Part shown: piece after piece, positions 55,204 through 64,000 of the stretch
Position numbering within the stretch: position 1 is the first letter of the stretch
How the letters are laid out: each line of letters opens with the position of its first letter
From: Amylibacter sp. SFDW26
GTDB lineage: Bacteria; Pseudomonadota; Alphaproteobacteria; Rhodobacterales; Rhodobacteraceae
Reading direction: 5' to 3'
Assembly (NCBI RefSeq): GCF_009184395.1
Contig: NZ_WEIC01000001.1
Span: 638,047 to 702,046 of the forward strand
Length of the DNA: 64,000 bases
The notes under the pieces: generated by a model
The model's database searches: none
Told to the model about the DNA's origin: nothing
The model's input: the letters and a program-made list of their open reading frames with translations, nothing else
Made by a program: the position numbers and the translations under genes

Positions 55204-57351
55204 ATGAAACGTCCTTATTCTTTATGCCTAATGACTACGGCATCATTTTTTGCCTTAAATACAATAACCAATGCACAAGAGCTTGATGATGAACCTTTTG
55301 CATTAGATGAGATTGTTGTTGAAGCCTCTCGTACAGGCGCACCTGTTTCATCCATTCCCGGAACTGTCCAAGTTATCGACGGAGATACGCTTAAAGAGCG
55401 CATTGGAGCTGGGGATAGTATTGCAACTGTATTGGGGGATTACGTTCCAGGGTTTGCGCCTAACAATGGATCTATTTCTGGCGCAAGCCAAACCTTGCGT
55501 GGTCGGAATGTGCAAATTTTGCTAAACGGTATTCCTCGATCGAGTGAACTGCGCGGCTTTAACCGCGATCTTGCTCTGATAAATCCAGACTCGATTGCTT
55601 CTATTGAGGTAATTAAAGGATCAAGTGCCATATTCGGAAATGGGGCAACAGGTGGTCTAATCAATATCGTTACGAAAGCTGCTGAAGAAGAAGGAACGCA
55701 TTATTCGGTTTCTAACAGAGTCTCTTTTCAGGATACGGATATTTCAGATAGTTTGAGTAATGAATTGGCTGTTTCTGTTGATCACAGAAAAGGTGATTTT
55801 GGTATTCGTGTTGACGGGTCTTTCAGTACAACGGGTAATAGTTTCGATGGCGCAGGGCGTCAAAGGCCAAGCGATCCATTGATTGGCCAAGGTGGTGGTG
55901 ATAATGTTGATCGTTATACAATTGGGACGACAATCGATTATGCGTGGGGCGCAAGCGAACTTGAATTCAACTTTAATGCAATCAAGTTAGATCAAGATAT
56001 AGAATTCAATTCTGATTATTCTACGAACCCAGTTAGTATAGATACAACATCACCTTATGCTGGGCAAAATGTTTTTGATGATACAAAGACAGCATCAGCA
56101 ACATATAAAAACACTGGATTTGGTTTTGCAGATATAGATTTCACTGTTTACTATAGCGACAGTGAACGCCGCGCAGCCTTTGTTCCTGTGGGACCAGCAA
56201 ACCCTTTGGTTAATTTTTCTGGTGATCCAGCTAATCCTCAAGATCCTAATGGTCAGTCTGTTTTATTTACAGAACAATATGGTGCACGTCTTGCTTTTCA
56301 ATCTGGGTTAAATTTTCTGTCAGAAGGTGCCACTTTAACTTATGGTGTTGATTATGGCCATGATGCTGTCAGACAGCAAACGGTTGGTGGAACACCGATT
56401 ATCTCTCCGATCAGTCAAGATAGTATTGCTGCTTTTGCACAGGCTGAAATACCTATTGGTCAGAAATTTGAGCTTAGTTTAGGTTCGCGTGCCGAGAAAT
56501 TTTTCCTTGATGTTGGTAATTTCACTCGGCCTGCTATTTTCTTTTCTACGGCTGGTGTTGTTTTACCTGCGGTGGATGTTACTGGTACAAGCACAGATTA
56601 CTCCGCAGTTGTATTCAATATTGGTGGTGTCTATCATGCGACGCCAAAATTAGATATTTTTGCTGGGCTCAGCCAAGGGTTTTCTATCCCCGATGTAGGT
56701 GCATTCACGCGCCGTGCACAAAATACAAATCCGTTTGATGCAACGCCTATTAATTTTGGAAGCATTCAACCTGATGCGCAAATTGTGAACACTTATGAAA
56801 TAGGTGCGCGTTATACAACATCAACCTTAAGGATTTCTGGGTCTGCTTTCTTATCAACCTCTGATGATGGCACGACATTTGATGCCACAACAAACACGAT
56901 TACGCAGCAAAAAGAAGAAATCTGGGGGGCAGAATTGTTGGCGGATTATAAGGTGAACACGGATTGGAACGTTGGCGCCTTATTTAGCTTCACTGAGGGG
57001 CGCTTTGACAGTGACAATGATGGTCAAATTGATGATTGGTTGCCAAACAACCGTATTCCAGCACCTTACACTGCAACAGTATACAGCGACTATGCCTTTG
57101 CTTCTGGTTTTAAGCTGTCAGGTGATGTTGTACTTTCGAGTGCGCGTACAAAAGTTGAGAATGCCGCTTTGGAAAATAATGTACGGATTAACTTGCGGGG
57201 CAGTTATCAACTTGGAAATGGCGTTGTTTCAGCTGGGATAGATAATCTGTTTGATACCAATCAATTGAATGCCGCTGCCACTTCAGTCCGTAATATTGCT
57301 ATTGCGGATGAAGGGCGACGCATTTGGGTGGCATATGGCGCTAAGTTCTAA
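55204..57351 (+). CDS. TonB-dependent siderophore receptor
   Basis: 715 aa. Signal MKRPYSLCLMTTASFFALNT..NAQ, a TonB-box-like DEIVVEAS (about 35-42), plug domain (about 45-160: QTLRGRNVQILLNGIPRSSE, SIEVIKGSSAIFGNGATGGL) and a 22-strand barrel ending with aromatic WVAYGAKF. Ligand inferred to be the siderophore made by the adjacent genes. 3' end overlaps the convergent synthetase gene by 11 bp. Confidence 0.95.
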   Translation: MKRPYSLCLMTTASFFALNTITNAQELDDEPFALDEIVVEASRTGAPVSSIPGTVQVIDGDTLKERIGAGDSIATVLGDYVPGFAPNNGSISGASQTLRGRNVQILLNGIPRSSELRGFNRDLALINPDSIASIEVIKGSSAIFGNGATGGLINIVTKAAEEEGTHYSVSNRVSFQDTDISDSLSNELAVSVDHRKGDFGIRVDGSFSTTGNSFDGAGRQRPSDPLIGQGGGDNVDRYTIGTTIDYAWGASELEFNFNAIKLDQDIEFNSDYSTNPVSIDTTSPYAGQNVFDDTKTASATYKNTGFGFADIDFTVYYSDSERRAAFVPVGPANPLVNFSGDPANPQDPNGQSVLFTEQYGARLAFQSGLNFLSEGATLTYGVDYGHDAVRQQTVGGTPIISPISQDSIAAFAQAEIPIGQKFELSLGSRAEKFFLDVGNFTRPAIFFSTAGVVLPAVDVTGTSTDYSAVVFNIGGVYHATPKLDIFAGLSQGFSIPDVGAFTRRAQNTNPFDATPINFGSIQPDAQIVNTYEIGARYTTSTLRISGSAFLSTSDDGTTFDATTNTITQQKEEIWGAELLADYKVNTDWNVGALFSFTEGRFDSDNDGQIDDWLPNNRIPAPYTATVYSDYAFASGFKLSGDVVLSSARTKVENAALENNVRINLRGSYQLGNGVVSAGIDNLFDTNQLNAAATSVRNIAIADEGRRIWVAYGAKF

Positions 57352-59107
57352 AGAGAGGGTTTTGCAGATCGGTGCCTAAGTTTGGCATAGGTCGATCTGT
57401 ATTGTCACCATAACCTATTGTGAACCGCACTTTGTTAATAATAACGCGAGGCAACGTCGGTTTGAAAAGATCAAAGATGTCGAACCGCTCAGAAAGTTCT
57501 GGGTGGTTTTTCATATATGCTCGCAAAGTGTTACCCAAAATCTTATAGAAAAGATCCTCTGATATCGCGCCGCAGCAGGCCAATCGTGCTGAAAGAAAGC
57601 GTAAAACAGTGACGAAATGGGCCGTTTGGATATCGTGAATAATATGCGCCGCTGGTTTGCGGGGTAACGTATCTTTTATATTCGTAGCTAAGTTATTCAG
57701 TTCAGAGAAGTCTTGATCCTCTAAGTCAACATCGCCCTGTAAATCTTTGATAGCCATTCCAATAGGGACATGGTCACGCAATACCACGGTCACATTCTGA
57801 CCATGAGCAATAAAGCCAATGCCGTATTGGCATAAAAAATGATATAACGGCACTGAAGTAACTTGGAATAGTCTCTCTAGCCACGCTTCAATAGAAAGTC
57901 CTGACTTTTGTGCGTGGGCACAGGCAAGCGGTGTGCCTGTGTTGTCCAAATGTAATAAACTCGCCATTAATGTGGCATATGTGTCATCTCCCAAACGTGC
58001 CTCTGGTGTTTCTCGCCATATAGCACCTAAGGTCTCTACGTGTTGGTATGGAACGTTGGGGATTTGTGACAAGGTAGAGTGTTTATACCAGATTCCACGT
58101 AATTCACGCAGAACTGTTACTCGTTCTGATAATAATGCATCTGCATTTACGATATTGGTCAACCAATCCGATAAGGCTCCACCGCAAGTGATGTATTTTC
58201 CAGGAATACCACGCCATGCTGAGGTGTTTAAAATCATTAAGGAAAGCTTGATGTTGGGTGCGCTTGGTTGTTCTAAGTTGACCAGAGTGCGTAAGCTGGG
58301 CGTTGCTGCGAATTTGTTACCAAATAAGCCAAGCGGAATAAGACGGCGCAATGCAAAATCTTCTATATAGGCTTGTTGAATGACATGATCCCATTGCCAT
58401 GGATGTACTGGGATAAGCGTATGGGTTGCAATTGAAATACCTTGTATAGCCATAGCATTTAAGATGTCTTTTGCACCTTGTTGACCTAGGCATGCTGTTA
58501 GTAACGAGGTTTCATCGCTCTCTTCGCTATCTCCAATCTCACAGAATTTACGATCAGCGGCTAACCAGAATGTTTGGAAGCCATTCTTACTTTCTGGCGC
58601 ATAGTTTGTTACGTCATCGATACCCCAACCAAGTCGCCCTTTGTTTGCAACTGCTTTAGGATGCCCTTCGAGTATTGCATGAATCTCATGTGAGGGGAGC
58701 GCAATGAGAGCATCGCCAGTAAGTTGCCCAAACTCATTTTCTAATAAAAGATCTTGTTTTAGCGTATTTGAGAGTTCTCGTATAAATGTCGCCTCTGTAT
58801 CGGGTGACATGCCATGTTCGGCACGTGCATCTATGACGAACTGTAGAGGCGACATCTCTTGTGTATCTTGGACGTTACTACGAGTGATTGAAGCTGGGTC
58901 AATCAATAAATTGCCCCAAGCTCCCAATGTTGCATCAAAAATATATGTAACGCCCGACTTAAGTTTAAGCTCTGCTTTCCCATCTTTGTAAATCGGCGAA
59001 AGGACTTCTTCATATGATAACTCACTTAGTAATTTTGCTAAGGATTTTCTGCATACGCTCTGCCATATAGCACTTTCAGGTTGGATTTCTTTAAGGGGTA
59101 TATTCAT
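57341..59107 (-). CDS. IucA/IucC-family NIS siderophore synthetase (IucC-like)
   Basis: 588 aa. N-terminal SLAKLLSELSYEEVLSPIY resembles IucC. Conserved NIS segments: GHPKAVANKGRLGWGIDD, HPWQWDHVI, SLRTLVNLEQPSAPNIKLSL, HGQNVTVVLRDHVP. NIS synthetases join a carboxylate (usually citrate or its amide) to an amine with ATP. The IucC-type end of the assembly line is inferred by resemblance. ATGA overlap with the acetyltransferase gene. Confidence 0.9.
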   Translation of the reverse strand: MNIPLKEIQPESAIWQSVCRKSLAKLLSELSYEEVLSPIYKDGKAELKLKSGVTYIFDATLGAWGNLLIDPASITRSNVQDTQEMSPLQFVIDARAEHGMSPDTEATFIRELSNTLKQDLLLENEFGQLTGDALIALPSHEIHAILEGHPKAVANKGRLGWGIDDVTNYAPESKNGFQTFWLAADRKFCEIGDSEESDETSLLTACLGQQGAKDILNAMAIQGISIATHTLIPVHPWQWDHVIQQAYIEDFALRRLIPLGLFGNKFAATPSLRTLVNLEQPSAPNIKLSLMILNTSAWRGIPGKYITCGGALSDWLTNIVNADALLSERVTVLRELRGIWYKHSTLSQIPNVPYQHVETLGAIWRETPEARLGDDTYATLMASLLHLDNTGTPLACAHAQKSGLSIEAWLERLFQVTSVPLYHFLCQYGIGFIAHGQNVTVVLRDHVPIGMAIKDLQGDVDLEDQDFSELNNLATNIKDTLPRKPAAHIIHDIQTAHFVTVLRFLSARLACCGAISEDLFYKILGNTLRAYMKNHPELSERFDIFDLFKPTLPRVIINKVRFTIGYGDNTDRPMPNLGTDLQNPLFRT

Positions 59108-60150
59108 AATTTCACCTCAGAAAAGAAACGTTGGCGACGGCATTGTACCAATGCTGATCGCTTATGGGGGAAGTCAAATTCCTTGATTTTTTCATAGGCG
59201 ACATCATCAGCATAACTGAGCATCTTTTTATGATCTGCTCTGGGTTCTCCCATGATGTTCTCTGTCATTGGGCAATCTAGGAATAAGTAATGTGTGATTG
59301 CTCTAAAACAGGCCGCTGTTTTCGTACGCCCAAGATGGCTACGTTCACCGATCAAGCCATGCCAACCACGATCCCAGTAAGCTGAATCATAATATGCCCC
59401 AAGACGATCTTCGCGGGTCCAGTATGTTTCAAAATAACCAGCATCTTCGCCGTTAAAACAACCAATTACAGGATAAGTATGTGGGTCTGTTTCTAGTTTT
59501 AAAAGATACTCGCGTAATTCTTCTTTTGAATGAGCCAGTTCCCAAAAATGGGATACGCGCCCGTCATTCATCCAACGGTAAAATGTATCTAAATCGTTAT
59601 CAATATCTAAGGCACGAAATGAAACTGTTAAGCTAGCTACTGGGTCATGCCTTTGGTAGCACAACCCAACTGGGGCAGGTGGTCTGTGTGGATGGTCACG
59701 TCCGTCTGGACCAGATACGAGTTTAGTTTCAATAAATCCAGAAGGTTGGTGACTGATCCAAAGTGATGAACTTTGATAAAAACCAGAACGATCCACCCAA
59801 TATGAACCATTATCATAAAATAGAAAATCAACGTCACGTGGTGGTATATTTGCAGTAGTCGTAACGAGTTTCATATTTATGATGTCGGCGTTTTGAGCAA
59901 AGACCCATTCAATAGCTCCTGCTATTACTGCGAGGTTCAGTTGGTCTTTGTCTGACTTTAAATGTAATTCTGGTGTTGTATTTAAGACTAATCGTGCGTT
60001 TGCTGTATGCGTCTGTCCCACAGTAATGTTCACAGTATTTTCAGATGCGCGTTCGATAATAATTTCAGAATATTGATTTTGCCAACGGACAAGTGATGGT
60101 TTCGCGGTGTTTTCTAACTCATTGGATTGGTTCGAGACATGTATATTCAT
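59104..60150 (-). CDS. GNAT acetyltransferase for the hydroxylated amine (IucB/RhbD-like)
   Basis: 348 aa with the AlcB/IucB-type C-terminal GNAT domain (about 170-345): FRALDIDNDLDTFYRWMNDG, VIGCFNGEDAGYFETYW, EPRADHKKMLSYAD. The N-terminal part is the family beta-rich extension. It acetylates the N-hydroxylated amine to a hydroxamate. Between the two synthetases in one operon. Confidence 0.9.
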   Translation of the reverse strand: MNIHVSNQSNELENTAKPSLVRWQNQYSEIIIERASENTVNITVGQTHTANARLVLNTTPELHLKSDKDQLNLAVIAGAIEWVFAQNADIINMKLVTTTANIPPRDVDFLFYDNGSYWVDRSGFYQSSSLWISHQPSGFIETKLVSGPDGRDHPHRPPAPVGLCYQRHDPVASLTVSFRALDIDNDLDTFYRWMNDGRVSHFWELAHSKEELREYLLKLETDPHTYPVIGCFNGEDAGYFETYWTREDRLGAYYDSAYWDRGWHGLIGERSHLGRTKTAACFRAITHYLFLDCPMTENIMGEPRADHKKMLSYADDVAYEKIKEFDFPHKRSALVQCRRQRFFSEVKL

Positions 60151-60159
60151 AATGTGTCC

Positions 60160-61956
60160 TTAGTTTTTAATAAGTGGGTTTGGAATTTGAAGAAATGTTG
60201 CAAGCTGCCCATCTGCATCGCCAGATGCTTCATTCACATCGCTTAAGCTGGTCATGTAGTTGCCTTTACTGCACAGAGTTGGCGCATCCAAAAGCATACG
60301 GATAAAACCATCATCGCCGTTTGTTTCTATCTGCGTTTTTTCTAAGAAATGGCGGAAGCAGTTATGAAATTGAGCTTCTGTTCCCAAACCATCTATCGCC
60401 AATGTGCTTATAATATTCATGATGTTATTGACGACCAAGTAATAACAAAACAGGCTGTCGCCCAATTCAGGATCAGCAACATTTTCAGAAAACCGTCCAA
60501 TGTCTGGCACATAGCTTTGCAGTAAATCATGAGTCGTCGTTAAATGCCCTGTACCCTGGCAATCCCGAATCCATACATCTGTTGGGTATCCATCTTGCAA
60601 CTCGACCATCATGTTTTGTTGATGAGCGCCAAACAGCAACCCGTATTCAGACCGCAGATGGAGAAGGGGAGAGACTGCTACCTCTAGAAACCTTTGAAAC
60701 CAATCAAGGGCAACGGTATTTTCGATATCTTTTGTATGTTTAGATATCGCTCTGATAATGTCACCCAAGGCGGATGATGTACTAAGTGGCGTTTCGCACA
60801 AACTGGCCAACATATAGGGTCCTTTGGCGGATTTTGTTGTGAAAGGATTATCGCGGAAAACAACAATGCTTTCCTCTATTTCGATACCATCTAACCCTTT
60901 CAGCGCTATGTGTGCAGGCTCTCCTAATATATGCAGTGTTGGCAGGTCTTTTCTTATAGCGCCCCCGATTGGTGTTTCCATTAAACGGTGTAATTGTTTG
61001 CCACGTTCCACCTCTTTAAACACTAATGTTCTTAACGAGTTTGTAAGCCGTAAGTTCATTGAAAATTTCAACATATATGGGGCGTGAAATGCGTGGATTG
61101 TGCGCATGGAACCCGTTGGTGAATAAGTGCGGCCTACTTTGCCAACGATTTTCAATAAACCCTCTTGCATCCATTGGATAACATCCGAGCGTAATAAAAG
61201 ATGACTTGCTTGCCAAGGATGCCAAGGAATTGGAATGAAACCTTCTGGGCAATCTTCATCTAATGCACTTGGCAATGTGCCATCAGCGCTGACAAGAGCG
61301 CAACACATATCAGCAGCACTTTCGTGGCTTACACTATCTAATGACAGAATAGATTCGTGTGCGAGGCACCAAAACAGTGGAAACTCACCATTAAATTCTG
61401 GAGCGTATTCTGAAGCATCTTGTGGTGACATTTCATCACGGCTGCGTGGGTTCGGGTGTGTAGGATGTCCTGCAGTAAGAGCTTTTTCAGCTTCGGCGAA
61501 GTTCCAGTTTTCGGGGGGCATTCGTGCAGGTAAAGCTATCAATGCTTCACGTGTCATTTCCAAACTGTCCATAACACGAGCCATAAAGCGTACTTTCTTT
61601 TGTGATTTCCCTGCACTTGCCTCATCATCGAATACTAATAACGAAAGCATTGTTTCGGTACTTATCGGCTTGGGTGCGTTGCCGTTCGTTATCCAAAGCG
61701 CGGGGAGTGAAAATACCTTTCGGAATCCGCTATCGTGTGTCAGTGAAATTAGGATGGTTCCGCTTGGGGATTGAATGGGTAGTTGAACAACCCTCCCAAC
61801 TAAGCCCCATGCTTCTTTTTTACTTTCTGGTAATAAAGACCAACCATTCCATTCTCGTAACAGCGCATTCAAAAATGAATTTACGGCACGAAAGTCAGCA
61901 TCTTGTTGTGCTGTTGTTATATCTTGTTCGGGCAATTGTGGGGGTAATTCGCTCAT
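60160..61956 (-). CDS. IucA/IucC-family NIS siderophore synthetase (IucA-like)
   Basis: 598 aa. GHPTHPNPRSRDEMSPQDAS, IPWHPWQASHLLLRSD, SMRTIHAFHAPYMLKFSMN, LFGAHQQNMMVELQDGYPTD are the NIS motifs. The N-terminal WSLLPESKKEAWGL fits the IucA/RhbC branch. Heads the minus-strand biosynthetic operon; promoter region shared with the exporter gene. Confidence 0.9.
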   Translation of the reverse strand: MSELPPQLPEQDITTAQQDADFRAVNSFLNALLREWNGWSLLPESKKEAWGLVGRVVQLPIQSPSGTILISLTHDSGFRKVFSLPALWITNGNAPKPISTETMLSLLVFDDEASAGKSQKKVRFMARVMDSLEMTREALIALPARMPPENWNFAEAEKALTAGHPTHPNPRSRDEMSPQDASEYAPEFNGEFPLFWCLAHESILSLDSVSHESAADMCCALVSADGTLPSALDEDCPEGFIPIPWHPWQASHLLLRSDVIQWMQEGLLKIVGKVGRTYSPTGSMRTIHAFHAPYMLKFSMNLRLTNSLRTLVFKEVERGKQLHRLMETPIGGAIRKDLPTLHILGEPAHIALKGLDGIEIEESIVVFRDNPFTTKSAKGPYMLASLCETPLSTSSALGDIIRAISKHTKDIENTVALDWFQRFLEVAVSPLLHLRSEYGLLFGAHQQNMMVELQDGYPTDVWIRDCQGTGHLTTTHDLLQSYVPDIGRFSENVADPELGDSLFCYYLVVNNIMNIISTLAIDGLGTEAQFHNCFRHFLEKTQIETNGDDGFIRMLLDAPTLCSKGNYMTSLSDVNEASGDADGQLATFLQIPNPLIKN

Positions 61957-62001
61957 TTTGAAAACCTATCAATTATCATATTGACGACAGCTAATTAATT
62001 C

Positions 62002-62016
62002 TGACAAATAAAGTCA
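62002..62016. promoter_or_regulatory. TGA-N9-TCA inverted repeat (RirA/IRO-like iron box)
   Basis: TGACAAATAAAGTCA is a TGAC-N7-GTCA dyad, matching the TGA-N9-TCA form of RirA iron-responsive operators in alphaproteobacteria. It lies in the 78-bp divergent region between the synthetase operon (start 61956) and the exporter (start 62035), 18 bp before the exporter start. TTGACG at 61981-61986 could be a -35 with the box over the -10. None was found between 53827 and 53930. Confidence 0.55.
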
Positions 62017-62034
62017 ACTATATATCTTACTAAA

Positions 62035-63300
62035 ATGCTCGGATTTAATGTAACCCTTGTTTTTAAGCAGAAAGTTGCCACTTTGAACACCTCAACGGCT
62101 ATCGCAATAAGATTCAGTTTGATGGGAAATGGTTTCCATCAATCTGTATTGTTGGCACTAGTACCCATCATCCAAAGCAGCTTTGATTTACCTGTATCTT
62201 ATGTGGGTTTCATTGTCAGTTTAGGGTTATTGGCATCTGCTGTCACTATTCCAGTGTGGGGTATGATCGTCTCTAGATACGGTTTTAAAATTGTTTTCCA
62301 TATCGTCATATTGGGTGGGTTATTGGGGTCATTAGGGATTGGTATATTAATTCTACTGTCTCAGAATGGATATGGAGTAGGAGGCGGTGCCTTTGGAATA
62401 CTTATTCTCTGTCGCTTGATTTATGGATCAACCGCAACTGCAATGCTGCCCATTGCGCAAGCTTATACAAGCATACATTCAATACCGTCACTGACCTTGA
62501 AATCATTAGGGCAGTTGAGTGGTACTCTTAGCATTGGGCGTATTGCAGGGAGTGGGCTGGTCTGGCCACTCTTGCTCATAGGCAATAGTATTCCATTATT
62601 AGCAACGGCCCCAATTTATATCGTAGCTTGGGTTTTGCTAAGAAAGGAGGTGGATACCTATTGTGTTCCTCCAATCTCTGCCCCCCTAAAGTCAACACTT
62701 CGACATGATGTATCAGCGATAATTGTCGTATTTATTTTACAGCTTTCAATAGGCTTGCTCTATGTCGCTTTAGGCCCGCTAATTATGGAACGTACCGCTA
62801 TGCTGCAAGAGCAGGTAGCTGGTTTTATTGGTTTTTGTATTATGGCTGGTGGAATGGGGGGGATAGCTGCACAGTTTTTAATAGTACCTCGGCTAAATGG
62901 CAAAGAAGTAACTGGTCGTATACTTGGTGTTGGAGCCGTTCTGGTTGGTTTCTTATTCATTATATATCAGCCAAAAATAACGATATTACTTCTATCTTGT
63001 GCTTTAATCGCGGGCGGTACTGCAACCGTGCTTTCAACAAATTTATCCATTCATTTACGCGGCAAAGATAGCAGGCAGAAAGCCCAGTTAACATCAATCT
63101 TGGCAAGCATACAACTTATTGGACTTGCCATAGGCACCTTAGTATCAGGGGTACTTAGCGATATTGCCGCGGATTTACCATTCTGGTTCGCGAACTTATT
63201 TATGGCCGTTTTAATGTGTGTGTTGAGTGTAGCGCGGCTGTTTAACATCATAATAATCCCAGCATTTGCAAGGAAGGCAGACACAACTCTGCCGAAATAA
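62035..63300 (+). CDS. MFS transporter, probable siderophore exporter
   Basis: 421 aa, about 12 helices. A drug/siderophore-export-like MFS pattern (SFDLPVSYVGFIVSLGLLAS; the loop 2-3 motif WGMIVSRYGFK). Placed between the synthetase and N-hydroxylase genes, so export of the finished siderophore is likely. The start codon at 62035 lacks a clear RBS; a later start is possible. Confidence 0.85.
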   Translation: MLGFNVTLVFKQKVATLNTSTAIAIRFSLMGNGFHQSVLLALVPIIQSSFDLPVSYVGFIVSLGLLASAVTIPVWGMIVSRYGFKIVFHIVILGGLLGSLGIGILILLSQNGYGVGGGAFGILILCRLIYGSTATAMLPIAQAYTSIHSIPSLTLKSLGQLSGTLSIGRIAGSGLVWPLLLIGNSIPLLATAPIYIVAWVLLRKEVDTYCVPPISAPLKSTLRHDVSAIIVVFILQLSIGLLYVALGPLIMERTAMLQEQVAGFIGFCIMAGGMGGIAAQFLIVPRLNGKEVTGRILGVGAVLVGFLFIIYQPKITILLLSCALIAGGTATVLSTNLSIHLRGKDSRQKAQLTSILASIQLIGLAIGTLVSGVLSDIAADLPFWFANLFMAVLMCVLSVARLFNIIIIPAFARKADTTLPK

Positions 63301-63327
63301 CCTCCCTATAAATTAAAGGAAATTAAT

Positions 63328-64000
63328 ATGTCGACGATATCCACACTTGAAACTATGCAGTCCAACGAACTTGATTTGGCGGGGATTGGTGTTGGGCCAT
63401 TTAACCTAAGCCTTGCGGCGGTTCTAAGTCATATACCAAACCTAAAAACAGCATTTTTTGAGCGCAGTGTTGATTTTACTTGGCATCCAGGTTTGATGAT
63501 CCAAAACTCAATATTACAGAGCTCTTTTTTAAAGGATCTTGTGACACCTGTTATGCCCACCAGTCCACATTCATTTTTGAATTATCTTGTCTCACATAAA
63601 CGGTTTTATGATTTTACATCTGGCCGATTTGGATCTGTAACACGCCAAGAGTTTTCCAATTATTTAAGTTGGGTTGCTATGCGTTTACAATCGGTGCAGT
63701 TCAAATCAAATGTGCGCGAAGTCAGGTTTGAAAATGGTGTTTTCCATTTAGACTTTGATAATGCCGAGACTATAAAGGCACAAAACTTATCCCTTGGTAC
63801 TGGGATGCGGCCTTATCTCCCAGAATGTTCTAAACCTCATATTGGAGAAAGCTGTTTTCATGCGTCTGAATATCTGTTTCGCGCACCAGATTTATCTGGC
63901 AAACGTGTTGTCATCATTGGGGGTGGTCAAACAGGTGCAGAGATTTTTTTACAAGCCTTAACAAACGCCAACATGGCGCCATCGCATGTCACTTGGGTTA
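63328..64000 (+). CDS. Lysine/ornithine-type N-hydroxylase (IucD/SidA family), cut by right edge
   Basis: 224 codons visible from ATG 63328, preceded by AAAGGAAATTAAT. Family motifs: FAD GIGVGPFNLSLAA (about 18-30), WHPGLMIQNSILQSSFLKDL, SFLNYLVSHKRFYDF, and the second Rossmann start VVIIGGGQTGAEIFL. It hydroxylates the side-chain amine that the acetyltransferase then acetylates. Together with two NIS synthetases this fits an aerobactin-, rhizobactin- or schizokinen-type siderophore; which amine is used cannot be told. Confidence 0.92.
   Translation, partial: MSTISTLETMQSNELDLAGIGVGPFNLSLAAVLSHIPNLKTAFFERSVDFTWHPGLMIQNSILQSSFLKDLVTPVMPTSPHSFLNYLVSHKRFYDFTSGRFGSVTRQEFSNYLSWVAMRLQSVQFKSNVREVRFENGVFHLDFDNAETIKAQNLSLGTGMRPYLPECSKPHIGESCFHASEYLFRAPDLSGKRVVIIGGGQTGAEIFLQALTNANMAPSHVTWV

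Overview
This 64 kb window looks like chromosome of a low-GC (low-to-mid 40s percent by eye) marine alphaproteobacterium of the Rhodobacterales/Roseobacter group. The evidence is its gene content and order: a 5-aminolevulinate synthase hemA, the cysG-DUF2849-cysI-cysH-DUF934-fpr sulfate-assimilation operon with a divergent Lrp/AsnC regulator, the lptF-lptG-lptD-surA-pdxA-rsmA outer-membrane operon, DUF4167, a RodZ-like protein and alphaproteobacterial-type tRNAs. The genus cannot be fixed from sequence alone; an Amylibacter-like roseobacter would fit the low GC.

Layout. (1) 1-0.9 kb: the 5' part of a DUF692/MNIO gene (bufB) runs off the left edge behind a DUF2282 precursor peptide (bufA), i.e. 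a bufferin-type copper-binding RiPP operon. (2) 1.0-7.1 kb: assimilatory sulfate/sulfite reduction operon plus its probable Lrp-family regulator. (3) 7.2-34 kb: mostly core housekeeping genes. They cover aminotransferase, sdhE, hemA, rodZ-like, ispG, prfA-prmC and DUF4167; the outer-membrane/LPS-transport operon; pepA-holC, a retropepsin-like protease, marC and an ABC-F ATPase; then ndk, purMN and a TfoX-like protein. (4) 33.6-43.2 kb: a Tat-exported metallo-hydrolase with a divergent LysR regulator, a CAT-anticodon tRNA, a three-gene amino-acid ABC transporter, a convergent MmgE/PrpD - threonine aldolase - 2-oxoglutarate oxygenase operon, and an orphan EnvZ-like kinase. (5) 43.4-52.6 kb: an accessory region starting at tRNA-Asn. 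A 1.5 kb mini-island is bounded by a 17 bp duplication of the tRNA 3' end. It carries one unrecognised gene and two matching arrays of 12-bp-spaced decamers. Beyond it lie a broken tyrosine integrase, a 1662-aa RTX-like secreted protein with seven ~110-aa tandem repeats, two AT-rich membrane-protein genes, and a fragment of a second RTX-like gene. (6) 52.7-64 kb: a hydroxamate/citrate (aerobactin-family, NIS-type) siderophore locus with reductase, importer, TonB receptor, two IucA/IucC synthetases, an acetyltransferase, an exporter and an N-hydroxylase cut by the right edge. A TGA-N9-TCA (RirA/IRO-like) box lies in its divergent promoter.

The genes work together in recognisable modules: copper buffering; sulfite to sulfide with siroheme supply; tetrapyrrole and isoprenoid supply; LPS transport and outer-membrane assembly; uptake and presumably catabolism of an amino-acid-like substrate; and iron scavenging. 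The most novel material is the integrase-less tRNA-Asn mini-island, the RTX/glycine-zipper gene with its neighbours and relic copy, and the oxygenase + aldolase + PrpD combination beside an amino-acid transporter.
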